From Phytohabitans suffuscus (lineage in GTDB: Bacteria > Actinomycetota > Actinomycetes > Mycobacteriales > Micromonosporaceae): 64,000 nt of DNA. A model generated the notes under the pieces. It was not told the origin of the DNA. It saw nothing but the letters and a program-made list of their open reading frames with translations, and ran no database searches. This document shows, piece after piece, positions 54,887 to 64,000 of this stretch (position 1 is its first letter; every line of letters starts with the position of its first letter). The stretch lies in contig NZ_AP022871.1 in the NCBI RefSeq assembly GCF_011764565.1, positions 3,038,320-3,102,319 of the forward strand, read 5' to 3'. A program made the position numbers and the translations under genes.

Positions 54887-56029
54887 TCAGGCTTGGTGGG
54901 CCACGGCGGCGCTCAGGAGGGCGTCAACGTCCGGGATGGCCCACTCCTCCAGCACCGCGCGGGTGTGCTCGCCCGGCACGGGTGGCGGCAGGGTCGGCGC
55001 GGCGGCGGGTGTGGCGGAAAAGCGCGGGGCCGGTGCGGGCTGGCGGACGCCGTACGCCTCCACGAAGGTGCCGCGCGCCCGCAGGTGCGCGTCCGCCGGT
55101 GCCTCCTGGAGCGACAGCACAGGGGCCACGCAGGCGTCGCCGTCCGCGAAGACCTCCGCCCACTCGTCGCGGGTGCGGGCGGCGACCCGGGCGGCGATGA
55201 GCGTGCGCAGGCGGGGCCAGGACGCGGCGTCGAGCTGGTCGGGGGTCTCGGCCGGGTCCAGGCCCAGCCGGGCGGCGAACTCCGCGTAGAACCTGGGCTC
55301 CAGCGGGCCCACCGCCAGGTGCCGGCCGTCGGCGGTCTCGTACACACCGTAGAAGGGGGCGCCGCCGTCGAGGAGGTTGGCGCCGCGCCGGTCCTGCCAT
55401 GCTCCACTGTGGAGCAGGCCGTACAGCTGGGTGGCCAGAAGCGTTGTGCCGTCTACGATCGCGGCGTCCACCACCTGTCCCTCACCGGTGCGTTGGGCCT
55501 GCCAGAGCGCGGCCAGCACGCCGGCCACGAGCAGCATCCCGCCGCCGCCGTAGTCACCGAGCAGGTTGAGCGGCGGCACGGGTGGGCCGTCCGCCCGGCC
55601 GATCGCGTGCAGCACGCCGGTGCGCGCCAGGTACGTGATGTCATGCCCGGCGGTGGCCGCCAGCGGGCCTTCCTGCCCCCAGCCGGTGACCCGGCCGTAC
55701 ACGAGTCGGGGGTTGACCGCGTGGCACTCGGCCGGACCGATGCCGAGCCGCTCGGCGACGCCCGGGCGGTAGCCCTCGACGAGCACGTCCGCGCGGGCGG
55801 CGAGGTCGCGCACCAGGGCCGCACCCTCGGGTCGCTTCAGGTCGACCGCGATCGACCGCTTGCCCCGGCCCTGAAGGTCTTCGCGGGGCGGCAGCGGCAC
55901 GGCGTGCGTACCCACGCGGTCGACGCGCACGACGGTGGCGCCGAGGTCGGCGAAGACCATGCCGGCGAAGGGGGCGGGCCCGAGCCCGGCCATCTCGATG
56001 ACGCGCAGTCCGGTGAGCGGTCCGGTCAT
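54887..56029 (-). CDS. CaiB/BaiF-family CoA-transferase (racemase-like)
   Basis: 380 residues of the class III CoA-transferase family. N-terminus LRVIEMAGLGPAPFAGMVFADLGA, the LLGDYGGGGM segment with the expected catalytic Asp, and the DGRHLAVGPLEPRF motif are typical of alpha-methylacyl-CoA racemase. It probably epimerises branched acyl-CoA. It interrupts the mycobacterial order between gpmA and ybjN. ATG 56029 follows TAGAGT by 6 bases. Confidence 0.9.
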   Translation of the reverse strand: MTGPLTGLRVIEMAGLGPAPFAGMVFADLGATVVRVDRVGTHAVPLPPREDLQGRGKRSIAVDLKRPEGAALVRDLAARADVLVEGYRPGVAERLGIGPAECHAVNPRLVYGRVTGWGQEGPLAATAGHDITYLARTGVLHAIGRADGPPVPPLNLLGDYGGGGMLLVAGVLAALWQAQRTGEGQVVDAAIVDGTTLLATQLYGLLHSGAWQDRRGANLLDGGAPFYGVYETADGRHLAVGPLEPRFYAEFAARLGLDPAETPDQLDAASWPRLRTLIAARVAARTRDEWAEVFADGDACVAPVLSLQEAPADAHLRARGTFVEAYGVRQPAPAPRFSATPAAAPTLPPPVPGEHTRAVLEEWAIPDVDALLSAAVAHQA

Positions 56030-56035
56030 GTGCCG

Positions 56036-56041
56036 ACTCTA
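56036..56041 (-). promoter_or_regulatory. -10 element of leaderless CaiB-family gene
   Basis: Minus-strand TAGAGT, 6 bases before ATG 56029. Confidence 0.5.
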
Positions 56042-56118
56042 GGATCTTCGGCCCGGCGGCGGCGGACGACACTCACCCCCGTAAGCGTCGCCCGCTCTCG
56101 CCGCCGGTCTTTAGGTGG

Positions 56119-56136
56119 CGCCGTCCCCCAACGGCG
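56119..56136 (-). terminator. Short hairpin downstream of mshA-ybjN
   Basis: CGCCGT and ACGGCG around a 6-base loop, 136 bp beyond the ybjN stop in the 240-bp gap. Weak terminator candidate. Confidence 0.35.
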
Positions 56137-56271
56137 TTTGGTTGCCACCCATCCCCCAGCACCGATCCTGGCGCGGTCCCGACGACGGACCCTTGAGTTC
56201 CCCCGAACTGTCTGCCAGGTGTGGCGCGTGTAGATCACGTTACGGCGCAAGACTTTCTTGACACAAGACGA

Positions 56272-56799
56272 TTACGTTGTCTCGCCCGTCACACCGTTTG
56301 ACCTGCGCTCCGCGGGGAACATGTGGGCGAAAGCCTGGAGGTTGGCCAGCGACTCGCCGCGCTTCACCCGCCACTCCCACTCGCGCCGGATCGCCGTGCC
56401 GAAGCCGATTTCGAGCATCGTGTCGAAGGATTCGTCGGCGTACGTGAGCACGGATCCGAGCAACCGGTCGAGCTCGTCCTCGTCGAGGCCGGACAGTCCC
56501 ACGCGGCCGGTCAGGTAGACGTCGCCGACGGCGTCGATGGAGAAGGCCACCCCGTACATCCGGGCGTTGCGCCGCAGCAGCCACGCCCACAGCTCCTCGC
56601 GCCGCTCGTCCGGCTGGCGCATCACGAACGCCTCCACGCGCAGCGCGTGCTCGCCGACGATGAGGTTGCAGATCGTCTTGAGCTTGTGGGTGCCGGGCAG
56701 CGTCACCGCGTACGACAGCTCCCCGGTCGACTCGTACGCCAGCTCCCGCTCCACGCAGACCGCCTCGATGAGCGCGCCGACCTCCGCCCGGGAGCTCAC
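56272..56799 (-). CDS. YbjN-domain protein
   Basis: 175 residues of the YbjN family (a type III secretion chaperone-like fold; Rv0487 counterpart). Conserved [20 protein letters not shown] and the C-terminal [20 protein letters not shown]. Function is unknown; the near-universal linkage to mshA suggests a role in mycothiol biosynthesis or its control. GTG 56799 overlaps the mshA stop (GTGA). Confidence 0.88.
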   Translation of the reverse strand: MSSRAEVGALIEAVCVERELAYESTGELSYAVTLPGTHKLKTICNLIVGEHALRVEAFVMRQPDERREELWAWLLRRNARMYGVAFSIDAVGDVYLTGRVGLSGLDEDELDRLLGSVLTYADESFDTMLEIGFGTAIRREWEWRVKRGESLANLQAFAHMFPAERRSNGVTGETT

Positions 56800-58112
56800 G
56801 CCAGCGCCCTCAACGCCTCGGCGGCGCCGCCCAGCGAGGAGGCGAGCCGCTCGCGATGCTCGGTCACCGCCTCACGGTAGACCGCGAGCAGGCCCGACGC
56901 GGTACGGGTCCAGGAGAAGTTGCGGGCGTGTGCGACCGCGCCGGCAGCCAGCTCTTCGCGCCGTCCCGGACAGGCCAGCAGCTTGCCGAGCACGATCGCC
57001 CAGTCGACCGGGCAGTGACCGTCGACGAGCACGCCGCTCACCCCGTCGCGTACCGCCGTCACCAGACCGCCGACCGCGGCCGCCACGACCGGGGTGCCGC
57101 ACGCCTGCGCCTCCAGCGCGACGAGCCCGAACGACTCGTTGTGCGACGGCACGGCCACGAGGTCGGCCGCGCGGTAGAGGGCGGGCAGGTCCTCCCCGGT
57201 CTGCGGCGGCAGGAAGCGGACCGAGCCGGTCACGCCGAGCGAGCTGGCCAGGTCGATGAGCGCGGTGGGCTGGTCGAGGCCGCTGCCGCTCGGGCCACCA
57301 CAGATCACGACCGTCACCTGCTCGGCCGTCTCCGGCTCGCGGTCGCGCAGGGCGGCCAGCGAGCGCAGCAGTACGTCGGGGGCCTTGAGCGGCTGGATGC
57401 GCCCGACGAACGCGACGACGTAGCCGCGCTCGGGCAGCCCCAGGCGGTGCCGGGCGGCGGCCCGGCCACCGGAGGCGGGACGGAAGCGGTCGAGGTCGAC
57501 GCCGGGCTCGACCACCGTGACGTGGGCCGGGTCGGCCTCGTACCGCGTGATGAGGTCGCGGGCCTCGACCTGGGTGTTGGCGACCAGCCGGTCCGCGACG
57601 GCGACCACCTGTTCCTCGCCCACGACCCGGGCGAGCGGCTCGGGCCGGTCGCCCTCGGCGAGCTGGGCGTTCTTGACCTTGGCGAGGGTGTGCGCGGTGT
57701 GCACCAGCGGCACGCCCCACCGCTCCTTGGCCAGCCAGCCGACCTGCCCGGAGAGCCAGTAGTGGGAGTGGATCAGGTCGTAGTAGCCCGGCGGGTGTGC
57801 GGCCTCGGCGCGCAGCACCCCGTTGGTGAACGCGCACATCTGGCCCGGCAGGTCCTCCTTGGCCAGCCCTTCGAGCGGCCCGGAGATGATGTGCCGGACG
57901 GTCACCCCGGGCGACATCTCCACGCAGCCCGGCCGCTCTCGCGACGTGGCTCGGGTGAAGATCTCCACCTCGACACCGGAGTCGGCGAGGCGGCGGGCCA
58001 CCTCCACCACGTACACGTTGAGACCGCCCGCGTCGCCGGTGCCCGGCTGGTCCAGCGGTGACGTGTGCACGGACAGGGTGGCGATACGCCGCGGCGTCGG
58101 CCAATGCGACAC
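56796..58112 (-). CDS. mshA: D-inositol-3-phosphate glycosyltransferase MshA
   Basis: 438 residues, GT-B retaining glycosyltransferase. It joins GlcNAc from UDP-GlcNAc to inositol-3-phosphate, the first step of mycothiol synthesis. Motifs: [43 protein letters not shown] and the C-terminal EX7E region [20 protein letters not shown] 58112 has AAGGAG close upstream. Coupled to ybjN. Confidence 0.95.
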   Translation of the reverse strand: MSHWPTPRRIATLSVHTSPLDQPGTGDAGGLNVYVVEVARRLADSGVEVEIFTRATSRERPGCVEMSPGVTVRHIISGPLEGLAKEDLPGQMCAFTNGVLRAEAAHPPGYYDLIHSHYWLSGQVGWLAKERWGVPLVHTAHTLAKVKNAQLAEGDRPEPLARVVGEEQVVAVADRLVANTQVEARDLITRYEADPAHVTVVEPGVDLDRFRPASGGRAAARHRLGLPERGYVVAFVGRIQPLKAPDVLLRSLAALRDREPETAEQVTVVICGGPSGSGLDQPTALIDLASSLGVTGSVRFLPPQTGEDLPALYRAADLVAVPSHNESFGLVALEAQACGTPVVAAAVGGLVTAVRDGVSGVLVDGHCPVDWAIVLGKLLACPGRREELAAGAVAHARNFSWTRTASGLLAVYREAVTEHRERLASSLGGAAEALRALA

Positions 58113-58282
58113 GCGTGCTCCTTCCACGACGGCGAAGGTCTGTACGCCCCCGGCATTGCAACCCCCGTGGCCGGACTCATCTTCCCGATCACCAGTTGAA
58201 CGCGCATCTAACGCCGCCCAGACGTGATCCACCTCTCTTCCGGCGGTGGGCGGGACCCGCCCAGTAGGGAAGAATCGCCCCC

Positions 58283-59050
58283 ATGACCTCCTCGATCGCG
58301 ATCGTCACGGGCGCCTCCAGCGGGATCGGCGCCGCCACCGCCCGCCGCCTGGCCGCCGAGGGCTACCACGTCGTCGCCGCCGCCCGGCGCGCCGACCGGC
58401 TCGACACGCTGGTCAAGGAGATCACCGCGGCCGGCGGCGAGGCGACGGCCCTGACCTGCGACGTCACCTCCGACGAGTCGGTGGCCGGCCTGGCCGCCGC
58501 GGTGGGCCGGCTCGGCCGGCCGGTGACGGTCCTGGTCAACAACGCCGGCGGCGCCCGCGGCCTCGACCCGGTGGAGACCGGGTCGATCTCCGACTGGCAG
58601 TGGATGTTCGACGTGAACGTGCTGGGCACGGTCCGCGTGACACAGGCCTTCGTGCCCGCCCTGGACGCGTCGGGCGCCGGCACCATCGTGGTGCTCAGCT
58701 CCACGGCCGGCCTGATCGTGTACGAGGGCGGGGGCGGCTACTCGGCGGCGAAGCACGCCCAGACCGCGGTCGCCGAGACGCTGCGGCTGGAGCTCAGCGG
58801 CCGGCCGATCCGGGTGATCGAGATCGACCCGGGCATGGTGCGCACCGAGGAGTTCGGGCTGACCCGCTTCGACGGCGACGCGGACAAGGCCGCCGCGGTG
58901 TACGCCGGCGTGGCCGAGCCGCTGGTCGCCGACGACATCGCCGACTGCGTCGCGTGGAGCGTGACCCGCCCGCACCACGTCAACATCGACCGGATCGTCG
59001 TGCGCCCGCTCGCCCAGGCCGCCCAGCACAAGGTGCACCGGGTGCTCTGA
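58283..59050 (+). CDS. Short-chain dehydrogenase/reductase
   Basis: 255 residues, classical SDR. Cofactor motif TGASSGIG (8-15), NNAGG, catalytic Ser in VVLSSTAGL and YSAAK. NADP preference is suggested by AARRADRL after strand 2. Counterpart of Rv0484c, which lies next to mshA and murB. Substrate unknown. The stop overlaps the ATG of the methyltransferase (TGATG). Confidence 0.92.
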   Translation: MTSSIAIVTGASSGIGAATARRLAAEGYHVVAAARRADRLDTLVKEITAAGGEATALTCDVTSDESVAGLAAAVGRLGRPVTVLVNNAGGARGLDPVETGSISDWQWMFDVNVLGTVRVTQAFVPALDASGAGTIVVLSSTAGLIVYEGGGGYSAAKHAQTAVAETLRLELSGRPIRVIEIDPGMVRTEEFGLTRFDGDADKAAAVYAGVAEPLVADDIADCVAWSVTRPHHVNIDRIVVRPLAQAAQHKVHRVL

Positions 59051-59849
59051 TGGCCCCTCGGCCGCAGGGTGAGATCACTCGCGGGACGACCAACCCCAAC
59101 CGCCTGCGGCGGGTGGACAACTGGATCGCGGCCACGCTGGGTGACACGCTGCGCGAGGCGGCCGATCCGCTGGTGATCGACCTCGGGTACGGCGAGAGCC
59201 CGGTGACCGCCGTGGAGCTGCGTGCCCGGCTGGCGGCCGCGGTGCGCCCGGACGTACGCGTCGTGGGGCTGGAGATCGACCCCGCGCGCGTGGCCGCCGC
59301 GGCACCGATGGCCGACCCGCCGGGCCTCACGTTCCTGCGCGGCGGCTTCGAGCTGGCCGGCCTGCGCCCGGCGGTGGTACGCGCGTTCAACGTGCTGCGC
59401 CAGTACGGGAGCCGGCCGTGAAACCCGCGTGGCGCACCATGTCCACCGCGCTCGCCCCGGGTGGCGCGGTCGTCGAGGGCACCTGCGACGAGCTGGGCCG
59501 CCTCGCCTCGTGGGTGCTGCTCGACCCGGCCGGCCCGCGGACGCTCACGCTCGCCGCCAAGCTGTCCACTCTCGACTCGCCGGCCACCCTCGCGGAGCGG
59601 TTGCCGAAGGCGCTCATCCACCGGAACGTGCCGGGCGAGCCGATCCACGAATTCGTGTCCGCATTGGACGGAGCATGGCGGGACGCCGCACCATTCACCG
59701 CTTTTGGACCGCGCCAGCGATGGTTACGCACAGTATCGGCCGTACGCGCCGCAGGCTGGCCGATACTGGCCGGCCCGGCACGATGGAGGCTCGGTGAGGT
59801 CACGGTCAGATGGCAGACCGTCGCACCGAGTTACCTAACCAACAGCTGA
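59050..59849 (+). pseudogene. Class I SAM-dependent methyltransferase, one frameshift
   Basis: The N-terminal half (ATG 59050, RRVDNWIAATLGDTL, SAM loop VIDLGYGESPVTAVEL) runs into a premature TGA at 59418. The C-terminal half (APGGAVVEGTCDELGRLASWVLLD) continues in another frame. Adding one base to the GGG run at 59407-59409 makes QYGEPAVKPAWR and a protein of about 266 residues. Probably a sequencing error. Coupled to the SDR gene. Substrate unknown. Confidence 0.82.
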
Positions 59850-59904
59850 ATCGTTGAGAAAGCGGCTCAATGCTTTCAATTCACGATCAAACCTGGAGAA
59901 ATCG

Positions 59905-60420
59905 GTGCGTACAAAGCTGCGGATGGCGGCTGCAGCCGCTCTCGTATCCGTCCCATTGACCGTGCTCGGTGCCAGCGCGATGCTCTCGTCCGCGCAGGCG
60001 GCCACACCCCCGAGTGATTGCGACTCGGGCTACGGATGCCACACCACCGAGCCACCGACCACCCACCCACACACCAAGCCACCGACGACCCACCCGACCC
60101 ACCGTCCGACGACCAAGCCTCCGACGAAGCCACCTACGACACCACCGACCACCGCGCCGACGAAGCCACCCACCACACCACCGACCACGGCCCCGACGAC
60201 GCCTCCGACCACGCCTCCGACCACGGCCCCGACGACGCCTCCCACCGAGGCACCCACGACACGCCCGCCCACGACCGTGGTCACCACGCCGCCGGTCCTG
60301 CCCAAGACCGGCGGCGACCCGGCGGGTCTCGCGCTCGTCGGTGCCGTGCTGGTGGGCGGCGGTGCGGCCCTTGGCCTGGGCGCGTACGCGTTCACCCGCC
60401 GGCGCCGTTTCGAGGGCTGA
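59905..60420 (+). CDS. LPXTG cell-wall-anchored Thr/Pro-rich protein
   Basis: 171 residues: signal peptide (1-about 32, ending AQAA), a Cys pair (SDCDSGYGC), a long Thr/Pro repeat (about 50-125) built of PPTT units, sortase motif LPKTGGD (about 132), hydrophobic helix and basic tail TRRRRFEG. A sortase would link it to peptidoglycan as a stalk-like surface protein. There is no obvious ligand-binding domain. GTG 59905 is preceded by GGAG at 59895-59898. The repeat DNA is prone to length change. Confidence 0.85.
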   Translation: MRTKLRMAAAAALVSVPLTVLGASAMLSSAQAATPPSDCDSGYGCHTTEPPTTHPHTKPPTTHPTHRPTTKPPTKPPTTPPTTAPTKPPTTPPTTAPTTPPTTPPTTAPTTPPTEAPTTRPPTTVVTTPPVLPKTGGDPAGLALVGAVLVGGGAALGLGAYAFTRRRRFEG

Positions 60421-60426
60421 GCGGCG

Positions 60427-61491
60427 TTACAGCTCGCAGTTGACCAGGACCGGTTCGGGGTGGAGCGTCACCCCGAACCGGTCTTTCACGCCGTCGCGGA
60501 TCTCCCGCGCCAGATCGAGCAGCTCAGCCGTGGAACCGCCGCCGCGGTGCGTGAGCGCCAGGGTGTGCTTCGTGGAGATGCCGACCGTGCCGGAGCCGTA
60601 CCCCTTGGTGAAGCCCGCCCGGTCGATGAGCCAGGCCGCGCTGACCTTGACCACGCCGCCGGAGCCCGGCCACGACGGCGGCTCGCCCAACTCCGCCGCG
60701 CGCTCGCGGAACGCCGAGTACGCCGCGGCCTCCAGCACCGGGTTGGTGAAGAAGGAGCCGACCGAGCGGGTGTCCGGGTCGGCCGGGTCGAGCACCATGC
60801 CCTTGCCGGCCCGCAGCGCCAGCACGGCCGCCCGCGCGTCGGCGAGCGGGACCCGGTCGCCGATCTCCACGCCCAGCGCCCGGGCCAGCTCGCCGTACCG
60901 CACCGGCGCGGACTCGGGCGAGCGGGCCAGGCGGAAGTCGACGGAGAGCACCAGCCAGCGGTCGTTGTGCTTGAAGACGCTGGCCCGGTACGCGAAGCCG
61001 CACTCCTCGGGCCCCATCACCAGCCGCTCGCCCGTGGTCCGGTCGAGGACCCGCACGGCCGTGATGGTCTCGGCGACCTCCTGGCCGTACGCCCCGACGT
61101 TCTGGATCGGCGTCGCGCCGGCCGACCCCGGGATGCCGGAGAGGCACTCGATGCCCGACCACCCCGACTCGACGGCCTGCGCCACCACGCCGTCCCAGGA
61201 CTCGCCCGCCTCGACCGTCACGGTGACCGTCTCGGCCTCGGCCTCGCGCACCTTCACGCCGCGGTTGCGGACCAGGACCACGGTGCCGGGGTAGCCACCG
61301 TCGCCGACGACGACGTTGCTGCCACCCGCGAGGATGAACGAGTTCGCAGGACTTTGCACCAGCTCATCAGCACTTGTAGCTATCAATACTCGCTGCGCTC
61401 GGCCCCCGAGACCCAGAGTGGTGTAGGCCGAGAGCGAATCGGGCACGGTCGGGTGGGCGGCAGTAGGCAGTTCGGCGCTAACGTCGGGCAC
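60427..61491 (-). CDS. murB: UDP-N-acetylmuramate dehydrogenase
   Basis: 354 residues, type I MurB. FAD-binding ILAGGSNVVVGD, IPGSAGATPIQNVGAYGQEV, the catalytic Ser in GSFFTNPV, and C-terminal Glu in TLHPEPVLV. It makes UDP-MurNAc for peptidoglycan. Counterpart of Rv0482. GTG 61491 follows TAGGGT by 7 bases; a longer in-frame GTG at 61530 is not supported. Confidence 0.95.
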   Translation of the reverse strand: MPDVSAELPTAAHPTVPDSLSAYTTLGLGGRAQRVLIATSADELVQSPANSFILAGGSNVVVGDGGYPGTVVLVRNRGVKVREAEAETVTVTVEAGESWDGVVAQAVESGWSGIECLSGIPGSAGATPIQNVGAYGQEVAETITAVRVLDRTTGERLVMGPEECGFAYRASVFKHNDRWLVLSVDFRLARSPESAPVRYGELARALGVEIGDRVPLADARAAVLALRAGKGMVLDPADPDTRSVGSFFTNPVLEAAAYSAFRERAAELGEPPSWPGSGGVVKVSAAWLIDRAGFTKGYGSGTVGISTKHTLALTHRGGGSTAELLDLAREIRDGVKDRFGVTLHPEPVLVNCEL

Positions 61492-61498
61492 GCCATTC

Positions 61499-61504
61499 AC
61501 CCTA
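61499..61504 (-). promoter_or_regulatory. -10 element of leaderless murB
   Basis: Minus-strand TAGGGT, 7 bases before GTG 61491. Confidence 0.5.
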
Positions 61505-61559
61505 GGCTGGACCGCACGGGGGCAACCCAAGGGCCGCCCGGCCGCGTCGGGAGGGTGTT

Positions 61560-62330
61560 ATGACCAGCAGATTGCACGGGTCGAAAGACTTCTGGATCGC
61601 GGGGCTGCGGGCCGAAGGCCCGCCCTTCCGCGACGCGGTCACCCAGGCCGCTCCCGACACGCCAGTGCCCTCCTGCCCCGAGTGGACCGTCACCCAGCTC
61701 GTCCACCACCTGGGCTCCATCTACCGCTGGGTCCGTGGCCACGCCGCCCGCGGCGTCACCTCCGCACCCGAGCCGCGCCGCGCGCCCGTGCCCGAGGGCC
61801 TCCCGACCGGCCCGGCCGCCGTCGAGTGGTGGCACGACGAGTACACGGCGCTCCTCGACATGCTCGAAGCCCTCGACCCCGAGCTCCCCGCGTGGAACTG
61901 GGCGCCCCAGGCCAAGAAGGCCGGCTTCTGGCACCGCCGGATGGCGCACGAGACCTCCGTCCACCGGTGGGACGCGCAGATGGCGATCGCCGCCGGCGAG
62001 CCGGTCGAGGCCAAGCTCGCGGTCGACGGGGTGAGCGAGGTGCTCGACACCTGGCTGCCCGCCGGCCGCCGCCAGAACCCCACGTCCCGCCAAGGCGTGG
62101 TGCACCTGGTGGCGACCGACGCGGCCCAGGAGTGGTTCCTGCGCCTGCGCGGCGAGGGCGTGGCGCTGCTCGACACCGGCACCCTGCTCGACACCGACGA
62201 GCACCCCGCCCGGGCGTACGCGGCGGGCACGGCGAGCGACCTGCTCCTGGCCCTCTACGGCCGGGTGGGATTCGACGTGCTCGATGTCACGGGCGACGTC
62301 ACGCTGCTCGACTGCCTCCGTACGGGCTGA
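61560..62330 (+). CDS. Mycothiol-dependent maleylpyruvate isomerase-family protein
   Basis: 256 residues, TIGR03083/DinB-like four-helix bundle with the metal ligands in QLVHHLGSIY and MAHETSVHRWD (His, Glu, His). Many members are mycothiol-dependent transferases or isomerases, which fits the MshA-bearing genome. The substrate is unknown. ATG 61560 has GGAGGG at about 61550. Divergent from murB. Confidence 0.88.
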   Translation: MTSRLHGSKDFWIAGLRAEGPPFRDAVTQAAPDTPVPSCPEWTVTQLVHHLGSIYRWVRGHAARGVTSAPEPRRAPVPEGLPTGPAAVEWWHDEYTALLDMLEALDPELPAWNWAPQAKKAGFWHRRMAHETSVHRWDAQMAIAAGEPVEAKLAVDGVSEVLDTWLPAGRRQNPTSRQGVVHLVATDAAQEWFLRLRGEGVALLDTGTLLDTDEHPARAYAAGTASDLLLALYGRVGFDVLDVTGDVTLLDCLRTG

Positions 62331-62397
62331 CGCGGGCCACGACCACCGCGCCACGTGGCACATAATCGTAAGGACCGTGCCAGGGAGTGGTGAGGGG

Positions 62398-63767
<1,370 letters not shown>

Positions 63768-63771
<4 letters not shown>

Positions 63772-64000
63772 CCAGCGCGCGGGAACGCCCCACTCTGGAA
63801 GCGGTCGCCCGCCGTGCCGGGGTTTCCCGCGCCACGGTCTCGCGCGTGGTCAACGGCTCCACGACGGTGGCCGAGCCGATCCAGGAGGCCGTACGGCAGG
63901 CGGTGCGCGAGCTCGGATACGTGCCCAACCTCGCCGCGCGCAGCCTGGTCACCCAGCGCACCGACTCGATCGCCCTGATCCTGCCCGAGTCGGCGACCCG
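63768..64000 (+). CDS. LacI-family transcriptional regulator, cut by window end
   Basis: The first 77 codons of a LacI/GalR regulator: HTH TLEAVARRAGVSRATVSRVVNG and hinge AARSLVTQRTDSIALILPES, then the window ends. GTG 63768 overlaps the GH1 stop (GTGA). It is expected to repress the glucosidase and a transporter in response to a sugar. Confidence 0.93.

Noticed and set aside
60050..60290. CRISPR-like regular repeats
   Set aside because: Short PPTT-coding repeats inside the LPXTG protein; units are too short, without spacers, and in frame.

Overview
The window is very GC-rich (coding third positions almost all G or C, many GTG starts, four-base ATGA/GTGA overlaps) and comes from an actinobacterium. 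MshA and other mycothiol-linked genes, a BldN-type sigma factor with a linked anti-sigma factor, a PhoU/SenX3/RegX3 cluster and a Rex-hemACDB operon point to the family Micromonosporaceae. A Phytohabitans- or Dactylosporangium-like genome is my best guess, but the sequence alone does not fix the genus. Almost everything is chromosomal core. I see no prophage, CRISPR array, tRNA, rRNA or complete insertion sequence.

Layout. 0-11 kb: O-methyltransferase, frameshifted leucyl aminopeptidase, a DUF3117 protein, a PaaX-like regulator with an enoyl-CoA hydratase, the minus-strand run divIVA-like/SRPBCC/tag/unknown, a FolP2-type protein, an orphan nuoA, and korAB. 11-23 kb: secreted enzymes (GHL10 hydrolase, phospholipase A2, lytic transglycosylase, a 1067-residue modular nuclease) with a cyclase-STAND regulator. 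23-30 kb: the rex-hemA-hemC-hemD-hemB operon with a Rex operator, ended by a palindromic MITE. 30-41 kb: a two-component system, small enzymes, an AMP-forming ligase, the bldN/rsbN pair preceded by a coupled small ORF, a SerB1-like phosphatase, an acyltransferase and an epimerase. 41-48 kb: ribosomal protein bS22, an HTH protein, a MacAB-like exporter operon with a putative metallopeptidase, and proline dehydrogenase. 48-62 kb: Ppx/GppA, RegX3/SenX3/PhoU, phosphoglycerate mutase, MshA, MurB and an LPXTG wall protein. 62-64 kb: a GH1 beta-glucosidase and the start of a LacI regulator.

From memory of the M. tuberculosis gene order, the stretch from hemB to murB follows Rv0512 back to Rv0482 (hemB-D-C-A, glutaredoxin, SerB1, acyltransferase, GalE2, bS22, HTH, TIM barrel, Ppx, RegX3, SenX3, Gpm1, YbjN, MshA, SDR, MurB). 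The folP2/divIVA/tag part matches Rv1207-Rv1210. Departures from that order (MacAB operon, CaiB, repeats) are the accessory part.

Four genes (one of them twice) are broken by single-base losses, each repaired by adding one base to a G/C run, which suggests sequencing error rather than decay. Sixteen genes carry a TANNNT element exactly 6-7 bases before the start codon and are probably leaderless. The 22.8-23.65 kb and 38.95-39.6 kb gaps share modules of an intergenic palindromic repeat family. The most interesting regulatory signals are the coupled small ORF before bldN, a BldN-like promoter before rsbN, the Rex operator, and a PHO-box-like repeat between senX3 and phoU.
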